From the NCBI RefSeq assembly GCF_905475345.1, contig NC_066610.1, forward strand, positions 469,501-533,500: 64,000 nucleotides of DNA, given 5' to 3'. Position 1 is the first letter of the stretch. The number at the start of each line of letters is the position of its first letter. Both the position numbers and the translations under genes were made by a program. This document shows positions 62,496 through 64,000 of the stretch, in pieces. This DNA is from Vespula vulgaris (taxonomy: Eukaryota > Arthropoda > Insecta > Hymenoptera > Vespidae). The notes under the pieces are model-generated. The model saw only the letters and a list, made by a program, of their open reading frames with translations, was not told the DNA's origin and searched no databases.

Positions 62496-62939
62496 TCACA
62501 AAAATATACGAAATACAGATAAATATCCCATCGAAGTTTTGACAATCTGCAAATATTCAAAGATAAATAATTCTAATAATAAAATAACAATCGTATTGTT
62601 ACAGCAAGGAACATATTTTTAAAATATGAAAAATAATTCGAAATATACTTACGCCTGAGAAGAGGGTCAAGGACAGAACGGAAAATTCACCGGACGTTAG
62701 ACATTGTAGCTTTTTCATTCACATGATGCACATAAGAAAAAATTTTGAATCCGTTGCCGGTAAGTGATATCATTCGTAATTATAAATGGCGTTACCAAAA
62801 TTGGTACTCTAATCGAATAAAACGAATGACATTAATCAGGTAATTGATATTTCAATGGTACAAGAAATTATTGAGATTTCATTTACTTCTTGAATAAAAC
62901 ATTCGCCAATAAAACAATAAACAAAAAGTGTGTTTATCA
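62496..62939 (-). pseudogene. Odorant receptor remnant I (exons 5-7 only)
   Basis: Only the 3' end of a receptor gene is left. Exon 7 (62496-62546) is open and reads IVKTSMGYLSVFRIFL then TGA. Exon 6 (62653-62808) has two in-frame TGA codons, one replacing the Trp of YEWYNL (codon 13) and one replacing the Arg of IMRTKK (codon 30). Exon 5 begins at its donor (62887) but breaks after about 53 bp at 62939/62940, where the sequence jumps to DNA that lies upstream of exon 1 in other units. Exons 1-4 and most of exon 5 are therefore deleted. Donor and acceptor sites of exons 6 and 7 are still present. Confidence 0.9.
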
Positions 62940-64000
62940 AAAAATATTAAGAAACAACTTGTTCCTGAACCCTTTTCTAAGAACGACTCCAATCGTTTCG
63001 TTGTTATGATCATCGATTACGTAGAATCGTGAGGGTGGGTGGTAGTGGGTGGTGAGTTGTAATATGCATAAAAAAATGTGCTTCTATTTACCTTGTAGAA
63101 CATCCCCCGATTTTACAACCCTCTTCTAAGACTTATCGAACATTATTCGATTTACCGATCTTTGAAATGTTTCTCCCTTGTTTTTTTTCTTCTTCTCCTA
63201 AGAAAGAGGGTGATTATAGTTGCAGAGAGAAAAAGTAACATCTGTTCCTACGGTATACTTATCCATCTACGTCCATAATTGTTCGAGGTTTATCACTTTT
63301 TCGGCAATAAAAATGTTTTCATCCTCCTCACTCTCTTTCGTTCGATCCTCTTTCCTTTTTTCGTCATACTTCCAATTTTACATAATACTACGAATAAAAG
63401 TCATTGATTGTGCCTGAATTAGTGCTGGTGGTTTAAATAAAAATATTTTTTTTCACTGGAACTAATTGTCTTAAATACTCCGTGGAATTAACGGTTCTTC
63501 TTTATTATAGATGGTATCACGTTAGAGGATAATGAAAATAGATGTTAAGAACTTGTTTGACTTCCGAGTCAGGAGGAAACATTTTTGTTCTTTTTTAATT
63601 ACCAATTGGATTACACAACGTTTCTTTTTTTTATTTTTAAATCGCTATCATCTATTGGCATTTCACAAATCTCTTTTTTTTTGAATTTTACTTTCATTAT
63701 TTTCTCACGATAAATCTATATTTCTTTTTCTATTTCTGTATCATTTGCATTGTAGGTGTTCTGACTTTTTTTTTTATAAATCATTAATGGATTTTATTTA
63801 TGTTTTTTATAGAAAATTTAACTTCCTACTTTATCGACATACAAGTGTTTTTTATTCTTTCTTCTGCGTAATATTTCTTTTGTCTTCCCTTTTCATTCTT
63901 GTCCTGAAATATTATATTTCGCTTGTCCTTTTCATTTCTTAATTTTCTTTATCTTAATTTTACATTAAATATTATATTGACCTTTACGTATGTTGGCGTT
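62940..64000. other. Receptor-gene 5' flank without its gene
   Basis: 62940-63480 matches the region 120-700 bp upstream of the ATG in H and G, including the upstream motif at 63063-63081 (TATGCATAAAAAAATGTG). 63480-63960 is the T-rich upstream block. The region reaches the right edge. It is the promoter side of the deleted unit I; no coding exon is seen. Confidence 0.65.

Overview
The window is animal nuclear DNA, very AT-rich, with short exons separated by GT-AG introns and frequent (TA)n and poly-A/T tracts. Almost all coding sequence belongs to one family, the insect odorant receptors (seven-transmembrane 7tm_6 proteins). The protein character, the head-to-tail array of near-copies and the base composition suggest a hymenopteran insect, probably a wasp or bee. 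Genus and species cannot be read from the sequence alone.

All receptor genes lie on the minus strand, so each starts at high coordinates and ends at low ones. The full copies (C to H) share seven coding exons: exon 1 (7 codons), exon 2 (448 bp), exon 3 (283 or 286 bp), exon 4 (100 bp), exon 5 (111 or 123 bp), exon 6 (156 bp) and exon 7 (51 bp with the stop). They encode 389 to 394 residues. From left to right: A (1-4580, exons 1-4 only, continues off the left edge), B (6615-7924, pseudogene), C (9940-15259), D (17232-23696), E (25144-31506), F (34054-43990), G (46008-52641), H (54628-60534), I (62496-62939, pseudogene remnant), and 62940-64000, which is receptor-gene upstream sequence. C, D, E, F, G and H each have an open frame through all seven exons; A is open as far as it can be read.

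The repeating unit is about 6-10 kb and includes introns, upstream and downstream DNA. Intron 2 of A, C, D, E, F, G and H carries a decayed mariner transposase in the same place and orientation, so the insertion predates the duplications. D and E share an upstream deletion, and G and H share a codon deletion in exon 3, which marks them as sister pairs. Some non-coding tracts are far more alike than the neighbouring exons, which suggests gene conversion. B and I are products of deletion or unequal exchange. F has a long intron 4 holding two inverted LTR-like copies and a partial second exon 4, and an intron 3 holding a short DNA transposon with terminal inverted repeats.

Biologically this is a tandem cluster of ligand-tuning odorant receptors, expected to work with the co-receptor Orco in antennal sensory neurons. 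No rRNA, tRNA, CRISPR array or gene outside the receptors and transposon relics was recognised.
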